DNA of 48,694 nucleotides from Pseudomonadota bacterium (GCA_016195085.1 JACQAG010000015.1:1-48694); one strand, 5' to 3'. Shown: positions 1-8,924, counted from the stretch's first letter. Numbers and translations are program-made. Notes: generated from the letters alone by a model not told the origin.

Positions 1-39
1 GCCGGTTGTTGGGTAGTGCGAACTCCGGTGACGTGGAAT

Positions 40-201
40 CCCCCTCACCCGTCGGGGACGTCCGCGCCGGATCCTTCCGGCGCGGGCGTTGGGGACGGGG
101 GGATCCGTCCCCAACCGTCCCGACCGGGTAAGGCGTGGCTGGCGCCACGCCAACCCTTCGCAACCCTCTCCCCCACTGGGGGAGAGGGTAGGGTGAGGGG
201 G
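40..201. repeat. Nested multi-hairpin intergenic repeat downstream of leuD
   Basis: This gene-free stretch after the leuD stop is packed with inverted repeats. An outer 11-bp arm pair, CCCCCTCACCC (40-50) and GGGTGAGGGGG (191-201), encloses four hairpins: 63-84 (9-bp stem), 88-115 (perfect 11-bp stem, arm GTTGGGGACGG), 132-151 (8-bp stem, arm GGCGTGGC) and 163-189 (perfect 12-bp stem, arm ACCCTCTCCCCC, 3-nt loop). The last hairpin plus the outer arm resembles GC-rich palindromic intergenic repeats that are common in alphaproteobacterial genomes. It could attenuate read-through or stabilise mRNA ends; that role is inferred. No ORF in it is convincing. Confidence 0.75.
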
Positions 202-235
202 AAACGCCGTTTCATTGGAGCATGGTTCTCGTTGA

Positions 236-853
236 TCAGCCGCGCGGCGCCAGCCAGGGCTGGCTTGCGCGCTGCTTTGCCTCGAAGTTGTCGATGGACG
301 GCGCCTTCGCCATGGTGAGGCCGATGTCATCGAGGCCGTTCAACAGGCAGTGCTTGCGAAACGGATCCAGCTCGAAGCGGATCACCTCGCCGTTGGGCCG
401 GGTGATCTCCTGCTTGGCGAGATCGATGGTGAGCCTGGCGTTGGCGCCCTTCTCGGCATCCGCCATCAGCTTGTCGACCTCCGCCTGGGGCAAGGCCAGC
501 GGCAGGATGCCGTTCTTGAAGCAGTTGTTATAGAAGATGTCGGCGAAGCTGGAGGCGATGACGCAGCGGATGCCGAAATCAAGCAAGGCCCAAGGCGCAT
601 GCTCGCGGCTGGAGCCGCAGCCGAAATTGGCGCCGGCAACCAGGACCTCCGCCTTGCGATAGGCGGGCTTGTTCAGGACGAAGTCCGGGTTCTCATTGCC
701 CTCGAGGTCGCGCCGGAGCTCGTCGAAGAGATACTTGCCGAGCCCGGTGCGCTCGATCGTCTTCAGGTATTGCTTGGGGATGATCCGGTCGGTGTCGACG
801 TTGATCATCGGCAGGGGGGCGGCGATACCGGTGAGCTCGGTGAATTTCTGCAT
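236..853 (-). CDS. leuD: 3-isopropylmalate dehydratase small subunit
   Basis: Small subunit of isopropylmalate isomerase, which with LeuC converts 2-isopropylmalate to 3-isopropylmalate in cytoplasmic leucine synthesis. At 205 aa it matches the usual LeuD length. The start [14 protein letters not shown] is family-typical, and the swivelling-domain signatures are present: [13 protein letters not shown] near residue 18, then [13 protein letters not shown] near residue 79. The ATG at 853 is preceded by an AGGAG ribosome site about 7 nt away. It lies 68 nt downstream of leuC on the same strand, so the two are very likely co-transcribed. Nothing looks broken. Confidence 0.97.
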   Translation of the reverse strand: MQKFTELTGIAAPLPMINVDTDRIIPKQYLKTIERTGLGKYLFDELRRDLEGNENPDFVLNKPAYRKAEVLVAGANFGCGSSREHAPWALLDFGIRCVIASSFADIFYNNCFKNGILPLALPQAEVDKLMADAEKGANARLTIDLAKQEITRPNGEVIRFELDPFRKHCLLNGLDDIGLTMAKAPSIDNFEAKQRASQPWLAPRG

Positions 854-921
854 GGGATTGCTCCTCGCCTCAGCTCTTCGGCAATGGCGTGCGGGCGGAC
901 GACTGGCAAACGACGCTCATC

Positions 922-2331
922 CTAGGAGATGAGCTCGCGCACATCGGCGAGCCGGCCGGTGACGGCGGCGGCCACCGCCATGGCCGGGCTCATGAGGTGG
1001 GTGCGGCCGCCGCGGCCCTGGCGACCCTCGAAATTGCGGTTCGAGGTGGAGGCGCAGCGCTCGCCCGGCTCGAGCTTATCGGCGTTCATGGCAAGGCACA
1101 TGGAGCAGCCCGGCTCGCGCCAATCGAATCCCGCCGCCAGGAAGATCCGATCGAGCCCCTCCGCTTCGGCCTGCAGCTTCACCAAGCCCGATCCCGGAAC
1201 GATCATGGCATAGACCTCGGCGGCGACCTTGCGGCCTTCGGCGATTTTGGCCGCGGCGCGCAGATCCTCGATGCGCCCATTGGTGCAGGAGCCGATGAAG
1301 ACCTTGTCGATCCTGACGTCCTTGAGGCGCATGCCGGCAGCCAAGCCCATATAGGCGAGCGAGCGCTCCATGGCGTCGCGCTTGGCCGGATCGGCGACGG
1401 CGGCGGGGTTGGGCACGCTGCCGGTGATCGGCAGCACGTCCTGCGGGCTGGTTCCCCAGGTCACCTGCGGGGCCACGTCCTTGGCTGCGAGCCTGACCTC
1501 CTTGGCGTAAGCCGCGCTGGGATCCGACGGCAACGTCTTCCAATAGGCGAGGGCGGTCTCCCAGGCGCCGGCCTTGGGCGTCATGGCGCGGCCCTCGAGA
1601 TAGGCGAAGGTGGTCTCGTCCGGGGCGATCAGCCCGGCCCTGGCGCCGGCTTCGATCGACATGTTGCAGACCGTCATCCGGCCTTCCATCGAGAGCTTGC
1701 GGACGGCATCGCCCGCATACTCGATGACGTGTCCGGTGCCGCCGGCGGTGCCGACCATGCCGATGACGGCGAGGATCAGGTCCTTGGCGGTGACGCCGAT
1801 GGGCAAATCGCCCTCGACGGTGACCCGCATGTTCTTCGCCGGTTGCTGCACCAGCGTCTGGGTCGCCAGCACATGCTCGACCTCGGAGGTGCCGATGCCG
1901 AAGGCAAGCGCGCCGAAGGCGCCGTGGGTGGCGGTGTGGCTGTCGCCGCAAACGATGGTGGTGCCGGGCAAGGTGAAGCCCTGCTCCGGGCCGATGATGT
2001 GCACGATGCCCTGGCGCACATCGTTCATCTCGAAGAGGGGAACGCCGAACTCGCGGCAATTGGCGGTCAGCGTCTCGACCTGGATGCGGCTCTCCTCGTC
2101 GTCGATGCCGTGGCTGCGGTCGCTGGTCGGCACGTTGTGATCGGCCACGGCCAGGGTCAGGTCCGCGCGCCGGACCTTGCGGCCGGCCAGGCGCAGGCCT
2201 TCGAATGCCTGCGGCGAGGTCACCTCATGCACGAGGTGGCGGTCGATGTAGAGAAGACAGGTGCCGTCGTCCTGCTGGTCGACGAGGTGACTGTCCCAGA
2301 TCTTGTCGAAGAGCGTGCGCGGCTTCGCCAT
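922..2331 (-). CDS. leuC: 3-isopropylmalate dehydratase large subunit
   Basis: Large, iron-sulfur subunit of isopropylmalate isomerase, an aconitase-superfamily enzyme. The 469-aa product carries the three cysteines expected to hold the [4Fe-4S] cluster: Cys349 in IGSCTNGR, and Cys409 and Cys412 in GCSMCLAMN. The early motif [14 protein letters not shown] is also typical. Two in-frame ATGs lie 6 nt apart. I chose 2331 because AGAGG sits about 6 nt upstream of it but directly against the other (2337), and because [12 protein letters not shown] is the usual family start. It is followed by leuD and preceded by rplS after 110 nt, so it may be partly co-transcribed with the ribosomal cluster. Confidence 0.97.
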   Translation of the reverse strand: MAKPRTLFDKIWDSHLVDQQDDGTCLLYIDRHLVHEVTSPQAFEGLRLAGRKVRRADLTLAVADHNVPTSDRSHGIDDEESRIQVETLTANCREFGVPLFEMNDVRQGIVHIIGPEQGFTLPGTTIVCGDSHTATHGAFGALAFGIGTSEVEHVLATQTLVQQPAKNMRVTVEGDLPIGVTAKDLILAVIGMVGTAGGTGHVIEYAGDAVRKLSMEGRMTVCNMSIEAGARAGLIAPDETTFAYLEGRAMTPKAGAWETALAYWKTLPSDPSAAYAKEVRLAAKDVAPQVTWGTSPQDVLPITGSVPNPAAVADPAKRDAMERSLAYMGLAAGMRLKDVRIDKVFIGSCTNGRIEDLRAAAKIAEGRKVAAEVYAMIVPGSGLVKLQAEAEGLDRIFLAAGFDWREPGCSMCLAMNADKLEPGERCASTSNRNFEGRQGRGGRTHLMSPAMAVAAAVTGRLADVRELIS

Positions 2332-2441
2332 CGCCATCCTCTCGGCTCCGATCGCTCGAAGAGATTACCCGAAATCGAAACGCCTCAAAGCGAGGTGAGG
2401 GCGGGTTTCGATCGGCTGAAAACCGCGCCCCTTGAGCAGCT

Positions 2442-2867
2442 TCAGGACTGGGCTGGCGCGCTCTCGCCGGCAGCCTCGGCGCCGGCGTCCTCGGCCTCTC
2501 CGCCCTGGCGTGCCTGGCGCTCGGTGATGCGCGCCGACTTGCCGGTGCGGCCGCGGAGGTAATAGAGCTTCGCCCGCCGCACTTTGCCGCGACGAACCAC
2601 CTCGATGCCGGCGATCATGGTGGAGTAGAGCGGAAAGACCCGCTCCACGCCCTCGCCGTAGGAGATCTTGCGCACGGTGAAGGAGGAGTTGAGGCCGGCA
2701 TTCGAGCGTGCGATGCATACGCCCTCATAGGCCTGCACCCGCTCGCGCGTGCCCTCGATCACCTTGACGTTGACGCGGAGCGTGTCGCCCGGGGCGAAAT
2801 CCGGCACCGCGCGCTTGGCTTTCAGCTTCTCGACCTGCTCGTGTTCGAGCGTCTGCAACAGATTCAT
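2442..2867 (-). CDS. rplS: Large-subunit ribosomal protein L19 (bL19)
   Basis: Ribosomal protein at the 30S-50S interface. The 141-aa product contains the typical L19 core: [29 protein letters not shown] is family-like at the start, followed by [14 protein letters not shown] and [14 protein letters not shown]. It is about 25 residues longer than E. coli L19 because of an Ala/Glu/Gly-rich C-terminal tail after residue ~115, a common alphaproteobacterial extension. It is last in the rpsP-rimM-trmD-rplS order seen in most bacteria, 32 nt downstream of trmD, and presumably shares its transcript. Confidence 0.97.
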   Translation of the reverse strand: MNLLQTLEHEQVEKLKAKRAVPDFAPGDTLRVNVKVIEGTRERVQAYEGVCIARSNAGLNSSFTVRKISYGEGVERVFPLYSTMIAGIEVVRRGKVRRAKLYYLRGRTGKSARITERQARQGGEAEDAGAEAAGESAPAQS

Positions 2868-2899
2868 GGCACGTTCACCTCGATCCCAAACTCACTCAC

Positions 2900-3610
2900 T
2901 CACGTTCCGGGCTTCGCATCCCGGCTGGCGACATAGCGCGCCCATAGATCGGGGCGCCGTTCCGCCGTCATCCGCTCCGCCTGGCCCTGCCGCCAGGCTC
3001 GAATCTTGTCGTGGTGCCCGGAAAGCAGCACCTCGGGCACCTCGCGGCCGGCCCAATCGCGGGGCCTGGTATAGTGCGGGTACTCGAGCAGACCCGCTTG
3101 GAAACTCTCCTCTTCGAGCCCTTCGGCGGCGCCGATGACCCCCGGCAGCAGCCGCACCACGGCATCGATCAGGGCGATCGCCGCCGGCTCGCCGCCGGAC
3201 AAGACGAAATCGCCGAGGCTTATCTCCTCCAGTCCGCGCGCCTCCAGGACGCGCTCGTCGATCCCCTCGTAGCGGCCGCACAGCAAGACCACCCCCGGCT
3301 CGCTGGCAAGCTCCCGTATGCGCTCTTGATCGAGCCGACGCCCCCTGGGCGAGAGGTAGGCCTGTGGGCCCCGCCGGCCCGCTGCCGCGGCCAGGGCCGC
3401 GTCCACCACATCGGGCCGCAACACCATTCCGGCGCCGCCCCCGAACGGGGTGTCGTCGACGGAGCGGTGTTTATCGCTTGCGAACTCACGGATGTCCAGC
3501 GTCTCAAGCCGCCATAACCCGGAAGCCAGCGCCTTGCCGGCGAGGCTATGGGCGAGCGGCCCCGGAAACATCTCCGGGAAGAGGGTGATGACGGTTACCT
3601 CCCAGGCCAT
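2900..3610 (-). CDS. trmD: tRNA (guanine-N1-)-methyltransferase
   Basis: Methylates G37 next to the anticodon of tRNAs with G at position 36, using S-adenosylmethionine, which prevents +1 frameshifting. The 236-aa product has the SPOUT trefoil-knot signatures: MVLRPDVVD near residue 61, [13 protein letters not shown] near residue 110 and [17 protein letters not shown] near residue 131. The start [17 protein letters not shown] is family-typical. It begins 4 nt after the rimM stop, indicating translational coupling, and precedes rplS by 32 nt, which is the classical operon order. Confidence 0.97.
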   Translation of the reverse strand: MAWEVTVITLFPEMFPGPLAHSLAGKALASGLWRLETLDIREFASDKHRSVDDTPFGGGAGMVLRPDVVDAALAAAAGRRGPQAYLSPRGRRLDQERIRELASEPGVVLLCGRYEGIDERVLEARGLEEISLGDFVLSGGEPAAIALIDAVVRLLPGVIGAAEGLEEESFQAGLLEYPHYTRPRDWAGREVPEVLLSGHHDKIRAWRQGQAERMTAERRPDLWARYVASRDAKPGT

Positions 3611-3614
3611 GGGC

Positions 3615-4148
3615 TCAGCCCCCCGAGCCGCTGCGCTCGGCCGGCAACAGACCGGGCGGCGGCTCGACCACGATCCGCCGGAGGGCCAGGTCCACCGCCG
3701 GCACCACGGCGCGGGTGAACGGCAACAAGGTGCTGCCGCTTGCGTGCCTGACCTCGAGGAGGGCGCCGGCGCCGAAATCCTGCACGGCGCTCACCACCCC
3801 CAGCCGCTCGCCGCTGGCAAGCTCGACCGTGAGCCCGATGAGATCGGCGTGGTAGAACTCGTCCTCCCCCGCCACCGGTAGCTGGCCGCGTTCGAGGAAG
3901 AGCTTGACCCCGCGCAGGCGCTCGGCCGCATTGCGGTCGGTGACGCCGGGCGCCCGGGCGATCACCACCCCGCCCTTGGCCACCCGTTCCAGCCGGAGCT
4001 CGATCGGCTTGCCGTCGGGCTCGGCGATGACCGGGCCATAGGCGAGGAGGTCGGCAGGCTCCTGGGTGAAGCTGCGGACGCGCAAGAGCCCGCCGATGCC
4101 TTGCGCACCGACGATCTCGCCGACCAGGAGCCTTGCCGCTTCAGCCAT
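3615..4148 (-). CDS. rimM: Ribosome maturation factor RimM
   Basis: Assists late 30S subunit assembly, binding S19 and the 16S 3' domain. The 177-aa product has an N-terminal RimM beta-barrel ([20 protein letters not shown] at residues ~7-26) and a C-terminal PRC-barrel ([16 protein letters not shown], then [20 protein letters not shown]). The reading frame is open much further upstream, but that part overlaps rpsP in another frame and looks non-coding, so the ATG at 4148 is chosen. It lies 32 nt after rpsP and 4 nt before trmD. Confidence 0.95.
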   Translation of the reverse strand: MAEAARLLVGEIVGAQGIGGLLRVRSFTQEPADLLAYGPVIAEPDGKPIELRLERVAKGGVVIARAPGVTDRNAAERLRGVKLFLERGQLPVAGEDEFYHADLIGLTVELASGERLGVVSAVQDFGAGALLEVRHASGSTLLPFTRAVVPAVDLALRRIVVEPPPGLLPAERSGSGG

Positions 4149-4180
4149 GGGGTTGCCTCGAGGAGCCTCGCCCGCCCGGC

Positions 4181-4552
4181 TCAGCTGGCCGGCGTCTCGC
4201 CCGGAGCCGCCGCCGGCGCCGCGCCGGCCGCCGCTGCCTGACGCTCGAGGCTCTTCTTGCGCGGCTTCGACTTCTCCGGCGTCTCGCGGATCGCCGGCAT
4301 CGGCCCGAGCTTCGCTTCGCCGAGGAACCGTGCCACCCGCTCGGTCGGCAATGCCCCGTGGGAGAGCCAATGCTTGATACGCTCCTCCTTCAAGGTCAGC
4401 CGCTGCGGGTGGTCCTTGGGCACCATCGGGTTGTAGGTGCCCACCTTCTCCAGGAAGCGCCCGTCGCGCGGGCTGGTCGAGGGAGCGACCACGATCGAAT
4501 AGTGCGGCCGCTTCTTGGCGCCGCCGCGAGCCAGTCTGATCTTCAATGCCAT
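4181..4552 (-). CDS. rpsP: Small-subunit ribosomal protein S16 (bS16)
   Basis: Assembly protein of the 30S subunit. The 123-aa product begins [20 protein letters not shown], a typical S16 start, and continues with [13 protein letters not shown] and [17 protein letters not shown]. Residues after about 85 form a Lys then Ala/Pro-rich tail that makes it about 40 residues longer than E. coli S16; extended S16 tails are common in alphaproteobacteria. It is separated from ffh by a VOC-family gene, whereas ffh and rpsP are directly adjacent in most bacteria. Confidence 0.97.
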   Translation of the reverse strand: MALKIRLARGGAKKRPHYSIVVAPSTSPRDGRFLEKVGTYNPMVPKDHPQRLTLKEERIKHWLSHGALPTERVARFLGEAKLGPMPAIRETPEKSKPRKKSLERQAAAAGAAPAAAPGETPAS

Positions 4553-4581
4553 TTGTTGATCTCGTCCTTTTCGCTTCAGGG

Positions 4582-4977
4582 TTAAACGGGTCGATGACAG
4601 ACAGCCTCGATGCGATGGCCATCGGGGTCGATGACGAAGGCGGCGTAGTAGTTGGCATGGTAGTGCGGGCGAAGCCCGGGCGGCCCGTTGTCGCCGCCGC
4701 CGGCGCCCAGCGCGGCAGCATGGAAGGCATCGACGGATGCCCGGGAGGCGGCGCCGAAGGCGAGGTGGGTTCCGGGCGGCACCGGCATCGGCGCGTTCGT
4801 CGGCCCGACCGCGTTCAGCCAGAACATCGGCCGAGACGGCTCGCCAAAGCCGACCGCGGTATCGAATTCCATCACCCGGGCATAGCCCAAGGGCTTCAGC
4901 ACGGCATCGTAGAAGGCCGCACTTCGCTGCAAATCGGCGACGCCGAAGGATATGTGCTGGAGCATCGCGGTCATCAT
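4582..4977 (-). CDS. VOC-superfamily (glyoxalase/bleomycin resistance-like) protein
   Basis: The 131-aa single-module vicinal-oxygen-chelate protein starts [20 protein letters not shown], followed by [14 protein letters not shown] and, near the C-terminus, [15 protein letters not shown]. His8 and the late Glu in HRIEAVC match the usual metal-ligand positions of glyoxalase-like folds. Substrate is unknown; many such small proteins are annotated as lactoylglutathione lyase without proof. Its ATG overlaps the ffh stop codon by 4 nt (ATGA, 4974-4977), so it is probably translated by coupling to ffh, and rpsP starts 29 nt downstream. Finding it inside the ffh-rpsP junction is unusual. Confidence 0.88.
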   Translation of the reverse strand: MMTAMLQHISFGVADLQRSAAFYDAVLKPLGYARVMEFDTAVGFGEPSRPMFWLNAVGPTNAPMPVPPGTHLAFGAASRASVDAFHAAALGAGGGDNGPPGLRPHYHANYYAAFVIDPDGHRIEAVCHRPV

Positions 4978-6326
4978 CCGCGCCCGAACAGGCCCTTGAG
5001 CCCATGGCGCATCAGGCCTTTCTGCCCCAGCTTCGAGACCTGCTTCATCATCCGGCTCATGTCCTGGTACTGCTTCACCAGGCGGTTGACTTCGGGCACG
5101 CTGGTGCCCGATCCAGAGGCGATGCGGCGCTTGCGGCTGCCGTTCAACAGCCGCACATCGCGGCGTTCCGCCCGGGTCATCGAGGAGATGATCGCCTCCT
5201 GACGCTTGACCATGGTGTCGTCGATCTTGGCGCCGGCGAGCTGATCCTTGATCTTGGCGATGCCGGGCAGCATCCCCATGACACCGCCGAGTCCGCCCAT
5301 CTTGCGCAGCTGGCGGAGCTGGCTTGCCATGTCGTCGAGATCGAAGCTGCCCTTCTGCACCTTGAGGGCGAGCTTCTCCGCTTCCTCGCGGTCGATCGTC
5401 TCGGCGGCCTTTTCCACCAGGCTGACGACATCGCCCATGCCGAGGATGCGCCCCGCGATGCGATCGGGATGGAATTCCTCGATCGCATCCAGCTTCTCGC
5501 CCACGCCGATGAACTTGATCGGCGCGCCGGTCGCCTGACGCATCGAGAGCGCCGCACCGCCGCGAGCATCGCCGTCGACCCGGGTCAGCACGATGCCCGT
5601 CACTCCGATGCGCTCCTGAAAGCTCCGGGCAAGGTTGACCGCGTCCTGGCCGGTCATGGCATCGGCGACGAGCAGCGTCTCCGTCGGCCTGACCGCGTCG
5701 CGCACCGCGGCGACCTCCTGCATCAAGGCGTCGTCCACATGCAGGCGCCCGGCGGTGTCCAAGAGCACCACGTCATAGCCCTCGAGCCGACCCATGGCGA
5801 CGGCGCGCCGCGCGATCTCGACCGGCGATTCGCCCGCTACTACCGGCAGGGTGGCGATCTCGGCTTGGCGCCCGAGCTGGGCCAGCTGCTCCTGGGCCGC
5901 CGGCCGATAAACGTCGAGGGAGGCCATCAGCACCCGCTTCTTCTCGCGGGTCTGGAGGCGGCGGGCGAGCTTGGCCGTGGTGGTGGTCTTGCCCGAGCCT
6001 TGCAGCCCCATGATCAGGATCGGCACCGGGGGAACCGCCGCCAGCCGGAGCTCGCTGGCCTCGTGGCCCAAGAGCCGCACCAGATGATCGTGCACGATCT
6101 TGACCACCATCTGACCCGGCGTCACCGAGCGCAGCACGGCCTGGCCGACCGCCTCCTCGCGCACGCCGTCGACGAAGATCTTCACCACCGGCAAGGCCAC
6201 GTCGGCCTCGAGGAGGGCCACCCTGACCTCGCGCAGCGCGGCGGTGACGTCGACCTCGCTCAAGGCGCCGCGGCGCTTCAAACGGTCGAATACTTGACCC
6301 AACCGGCCGGCTAAGCTGTCGAACAC
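4974..6326 (-). CDS. ffh: Signal recognition particle protein Ffh
   Basis: SRP54-type GTPase that binds signal peptides of nascent membrane proteins and the SRP RNA, then docks with FtsY. The 450-aa product begins [20 protein letters not shown], matching the family N-domain. The GTPase G1 motif [14 protein letters not shown] lies near residue 108, then [18 protein letters not shown] and [10 protein letters not shown]. The Met-rich M domain ends with [17 protein letters not shown] and [13 protein letters not shown] start at 6326 is chosen because it aligns with other Ffh proteins and has AAAGGA upstream; an in-frame ATG at 6359 would add 11 residues. FtsY is encoded about 4 kb away on the other strand. 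Confidence 0.96.
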   Translation of the reverse strand: MFDSLAGRLGQVFDRLKRRGALSEVDVTAALREVRVALLEADVALPVVKIFVDGVREEAVGQAVLRSVTPGQMVVKIVHDHLVRLLGHEASELRLAAVPPVPILIMGLQGSGKTTTTAKLARRLQTREKKRVLMASLDVYRPAAQEQLAQLGRQAEIATLPVVAGESPVEIARRAVAMGRLEGYDVVLLDTAGRLHVDDALMQEVAAVRDAVRPTETLLVADAMTGQDAVNLARSFQERIGVTGIVLTRVDGDARGGAALSMRQATGAPIKFIGVGEKLDAIEEFHPDRIAGRILGMGDVVSLVEKAAETIDREEAEKLALKVQKGSFDLDDMASQLRQLRKMGGLGGVMGMLPGIAKIKDQLAGAKIDDTMVKRQEAIISSMTRAERRDVRLLNGSRKRRIASGSGTSVPEVNRLVKQYQDMSRMMKQVSKLGQKGLMRHGLKGLFGRG

Positions 6327-6671
6327 GGGAACGGTATCCTTTGCGGCGATCGGCCCCATCAAACGCGAACAGGGCCAAACACAAATGCGCCCGTGCGCGA
6401 ATCTCGCGGACGGACGGAGCCCCGAACCCTTCGGAGCCGGCAAGACACTCCTGCCGAAAGCGGGGCGACCCTATGATCCTGCCCGAAGGCTGTCAAGGCC
6501 AGCGGCCGGGGAGGTCATTGTTGGCAAGGCCCGAACAGAAAACCTGGCAACAACAGCAACGGCATGGCCGGACGAAAACTATGGTATCTTGTGATGTGGG
6601 GAACTACATTTGTCAGCGGTCGTAGTCCGCCGGCGACAATGCTATAGAGGGCTGGGCGGAAGGAGCTTGGG
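6327..6671. other. Divergent intergenic region between ffh and the PilZ cluster
   Basis: The 345 bases separating ffh (minus) from the first PilZ-like gene (plus) must hold promoters for both directions. I see no convincing ORF, hairpin or repeat. A TATAGA hexamer at about 6642-6647 is the best plus-strand -10 candidate, but no good -35 sits at the right distance. GGAAGGAGC just before 6672 is a good ribosome site. Confidence 0.4.
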
Positions 6672-7022
6672 ATGCTCGATTCTTTGAAAAAGCTCTTTGG
6701 TAAGAGCGATCCGGCGGCCAAAGGCGTGCCCGGTCGGCGCGTGGCGCCCAAGGGAGAGAGCGCGGTCATCCTCGACGGTCGGCGCTATCAGCTACGCAAT
6801 TGGAACACCGAAGGCTTTTTATTCGGCCCGTACACCGGCGACCTGGTGGCCGGGCGCCGGGTCAAGGTCGAGCTCATCGTCATGGACGGCGAGTTCAAGC
6901 TTCGCTGTTCGGCGGTGGCCACCATCAACCGAGTCGACGGATCGGGTGTCGACGCCAAGTTCTACTTCATCAGTCCAGAGCATAAGAAGCAAATCCAAGC
7001 TTACGTCTCTCACTACAGCTAG
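6672..7022 (+). CDS. PilZ-like domain protein, paralogue 1 (degenerate ligand motif)
   Basis: A 116-aa protein and the first of three tandem paralogues. After a short basic helix (MLDSLKKLFGK) it has the two-part signature used by PilZ domains to bind cyclic di-GMP, but altered: RxxxK at residues 23-27 instead of RxxxR, and NWNTEG at 43-48 instead of (D/N)xSxxG. The rest (FLFGPYTGDLVAGRRVKVEL, then KFYFISPEHKKQIQAYV) aligns with its neighbours, so the fold should be kept. PilZ assignment is by motif and could be a PilZ-related fold. With the Arg and Ser changes, this copy may bind the ligand poorly or not at all (inference). A strong GGAAGGAG ribosome site supports the start. Confidence 0.8.
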   Translation: MLDSLKKLFGKSDPAAKGVPGRRVAPKGESAVILDGRRYQLRNWNTEGFLFGPYTGDLVAGRRVKVELIVMDGEFKLRCSAVATINRVDGSGVDAKFYFISPEHKKQIQAYVSHYS

Positions 7023-7164
7023 GACCACGTTTTCGGCCATCCGCAATACTTTGATATTGAGAAAAATTTTATTTGGGTTTTACTAAAGTCAAAACCTTGT
7101 ATTTCTGTAATTTCCTTGACTTTCCTGCCTAATCTGGCAGCTTTCAAACAGTAATCGGGCGGGT

Positions 7165-7191
7165 GATTCGCCGGCGGAAACCGCCGGAATC
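7165..7191 (+). other. Small hairpin upstream of the second PilZ-like gene
   Basis: CCGGCGG (7171-7177) and CCGCCGG (7181-7187) form a perfect 7-bp stem with an AAA loop. GATT/AATC outside a 2-nt bulge extends it by 4 bp. It sits 20 nt before the start of the next gene and is not followed by a T-run, so it is not a classical terminator. The 189-nt spacer it belongs to is distinctly AT-rich at 7040-7120 and otherwise shows nothing clear. Confidence 0.35.
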
Positions 7192-7211
7192 CCTCATATT
7201 CGCGAGCATGG

Positions 7212-7577
7212 GTGGTGGCGATGCTGAAGGATCTGAAGAAGTTCTTCACCGAGTCGGTGTCGAGCGAGCCACGGCGCGTGGCGCCGCGGGTCGATGCCCG
7301 GGGTGAGGCCGTCGCGGTCATCGACAGCAAGCGCTACCGCTTGAAGAACTGGAGCACGGCCGGCGTGCTGGTCGGCCCCTATGGCGGCGGCCTCGTTGCC
7401 AAGCAGCGCAGCCGGCTCACCATGATCGTCAAGGATGGCAACTTCAATATTGAGTTCGACGCCGACGTGATCGTTACGCGCGTCGATGACAATGGGCTCG
7501 CCTGCAAGTTCTTCTATCTGAATCCTGCCTACAAGAAGCAGATCGAAGACTATCTGAAGTATTACGGCCACGGCTAA
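7212..7577 (+). CDS. PilZ-like domain protein, paralogue 2
   Basis: A 121-aa protein with the canonical PilZ ligand signature: RVAPR (RxxxR, residues ~22-26) and NWSTAG ((D/N)xSxxG, ~46-51). The following core, LVGPYGGGLVAKQRSRLTM and the KKQIEDYLKYYG end, is shared with its two neighbours. If the assignment is right, it is a cytoplasmic cyclic-di-GMP receptor of unknown output. The start is uncertain. GTG at 7212 gives MVAMLKDLKKFF, which aligns residue by residue with MVGVLDQVKRFF of paralogue 3; ATG at 7221 would give MLKDLKKFF as in paralogue 1. Confidence 0.82.
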   Translation: MVAMLKDLKKFFTESVSSEPRRVAPRVDARGEAVAVIDSKRYRLKNWSTAGVLVGPYGGGLVAKQRSRLTMIVKDGNFNIEFDADVIVTRVDDNGLACKFFYLNPAYKKQIEDYLKYYGHG

Positions 7578-7628
7578 CCGCCGCCGGTAAGGCCCCGTTA
7601 ACCATACGCGGGTAACCTGCCCGTCGGC

Positions 7629-8000
7629 ATGGTTGGCGTTCTCGATCAGGTAAAGCGGTTCTTCGCTCCGGAGGTTGGCGGCGCCAATCGGCGTCAGGCG
7701 CCGCGCGTCGATACGCCGCCGGAATGCGCGGTGTTCTTCGACGGCAAGCGCTTTCCCTTGAAGAACTGGAGCACGCTCGGCTTTCTCGCCGGTCCCTATG
7801 ACGGCGACCTCATTGCCAAGCAGCGCTGCAAGCTCAAGATCCATGTGCGCCAGGAGACCTTCGACATCGCCTTCGACGCCGAGGCGATCATCGTGCGCAC
7901 GGATGCGAGCGGCATCGCCGGCCGTTTCATCTTCCTGCCCCCGGACAAGAAGCGGCAAATCGAAGGCTATTTCGCCCACTTCGCGGCGTCCCCGCGCTGA
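7629..8000 (+). CDS. PilZ-like domain protein, paralogue 3
   Basis: A 123-aa protein, third in the tandem set and 51 nt downstream of paralogue 2. It carries RQAPR (RxxxR, residues ~22-26) and NWSTLG ((D/N)xSxxG, ~46-51), then FLAGPYDGDLIAKQRCKLKI and KKRQIEGYFAHF. The three proteins share the order helix, RxxxR, DGKR-type turn, NWsTxG, GPYxGdL and KKQI, so they clearly arose by duplication. There is no signal peptide or membrane segment. A sensor or adaptor role in cyclic-di-GMP signalling is inferred. No diguanylate cyclase or phosphodiesterase is encoded in the window. Confidence 0.83.
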   Translation: MVGVLDQVKRFFAPEVGGANRRQAPRVDTPPECAVFFDGKRFPLKNWSTLGFLAGPYDGDLIAKQRCKLKIHVRQETFDIAFDAEAIIVRTDASGIAGRFIFLPPDKKRQIEGYFAHFAASPR

Positions 8001-8041
8001 GCAGCGACCCGGACGCGGCCGGCCCTTTCTTTCCATGCAGA

Positions 8042-8071
8042 TAGACAGCTTGCCGGGCCGGGCCATATAAG
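8042..8071 (+). promoter_or_regulatory. Candidate promoter of dapF-mtaB-ftsY
   Basis: TAGACA (8042-8047) and TATAAG (8066-8071), 18 bp apart, each match the sigma-70 consensus hexamers at five of six bases. The expected transcription start falls within about a base or two of the dapF ATG at 8079. AAGG inside the -10 also sits at a plausible ribosome-site distance, which would only matter for read-through transcripts from the PilZ genes. Confidence 0.4.
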
Positions 8072-8078
8072 GCGCAGC

Positions 8079-8924
8079 ATGGATGGGCTGCCTTTCATCA
8101 AGATGCACGGCCTCGGCAACGACTTCGTCGTCGTCGATGCGCGTCAGCGCGCCTTCGCGCTCGATCCCGGGGCGGCACGCCGGATCGCCGACCGCCATAC
8201 CGGCGTCGGCTGCGACCAGCTCATCGTGATCGAGCCGGCGCGCGCCAATCTCGCCGACGCCTTCATGCGCATCGTCAATGCCGATGGCGGCGAGGTCGAG
8301 GCCTGCGGCAACGCGACGCGCTGCGTGGCCGACCTCATCATGCGCGAGAAGTCGGTCGGTCACGTCGTCATCGAGACCGGGGTCGGCCTCCTGGACGCGG
8401 AAGCGGCCGCCGATGGGCTGGTCAGCGTCGATATGGGGCCGGCCCGGTTCGATTGGCGCGACATCCCCTTGGCGACGGCCGCCGACCCTTTGCATCTCGA
8501 GGTGACGGTAGGGCCGCTCAAGGACGGGGTCGCGGTCAACATCGGCAACCCGCACGCGGTCTTCTTCGTCGCCGATGCGCAAGCGATTGATCTCGCCGCC
8601 TTCGGGCCGGTCATCGAGCGCCACACGCTGTTTCCCGAGCGCACCAATGTCGAAGTGGTGCAGGCGCTGGGCGCGGACCGGCTGCGCATGCGCGTTTGGG
8701 AGCGCGGCGTCGGCATCACGCGCGCCTGCGGCACCGGGGCTTGCGCCGCGGTCGTCGCCGCCAGCCGGCGCGGGATGGTGCCGCGGCGCGCCGAGGTGGT
8801 GCTCGACGGCGGCGTGCTCGCGATAAGCTGGGAGCGCGACAATCACGTGATCATGACCGGCCCGGTCGCCGTCAGCTTCACCGGCACGCTGGCGCCCGAC
8901 ATGGTCGGGCGAGCCGCGCCATGA
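8079..8924 (+). CDS. dapF: Diaminopimelate epimerase
   Basis: Converts LL- to meso-diaminopimelate for lysine and peptidoglycan synthesis by a two-base, cofactor-free mechanism. Both catalytic cysteines are visible: Cys76 in EACGNATRC and Cys217 in RACGTGACAA. The start MDGLPFIKMHGLGNDFVVVD is family-typical and the 281-aa length is normal. The stop overlaps the mtaB start by 4 nt (ATGA). The dapF-mtaB-ftsY order recurs in alphaproteobacteria. Confidence 0.97.
   Translation: MDGLPFIKMHGLGNDFVVVDARQRAFALDPGAARRIADRHTGVGCDQLIVIEPARANLADAFMRIVNADGGEVEACGNATRCVADLIMREKSVGHVVIETGVGLLDAEAAADGLVSVDMGPARFDWRDIPLATAADPLHLEVTVGPLKDGVAVNIGNPHAVFFVADAQAIDLAAFGPVIERHTLFPERTNVEVVQALGADRLRMRVWERGVGITRACGTGACAAVVAASRRGMVPRRAEVVLDGGVLAISWERDNHVIMTGPVAVSFTGTLAPDMVGRAAP

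Noticed and set aside
889-2562. Long open frame (557 codons) on the plus strand opposite leuC and rplS
   Set aside because: Antisense to two clear genes; composition is that of a mirrored GC-rich coding strand and no domain is recognisable.
4149-4730. Upstream extension of the rimM reading frame, which would make a fusion of about 371 residues
   Set aside because: The extension overlaps rpsP in another frame and has no domain; the RimM family start fits ATG 4148 exactly.
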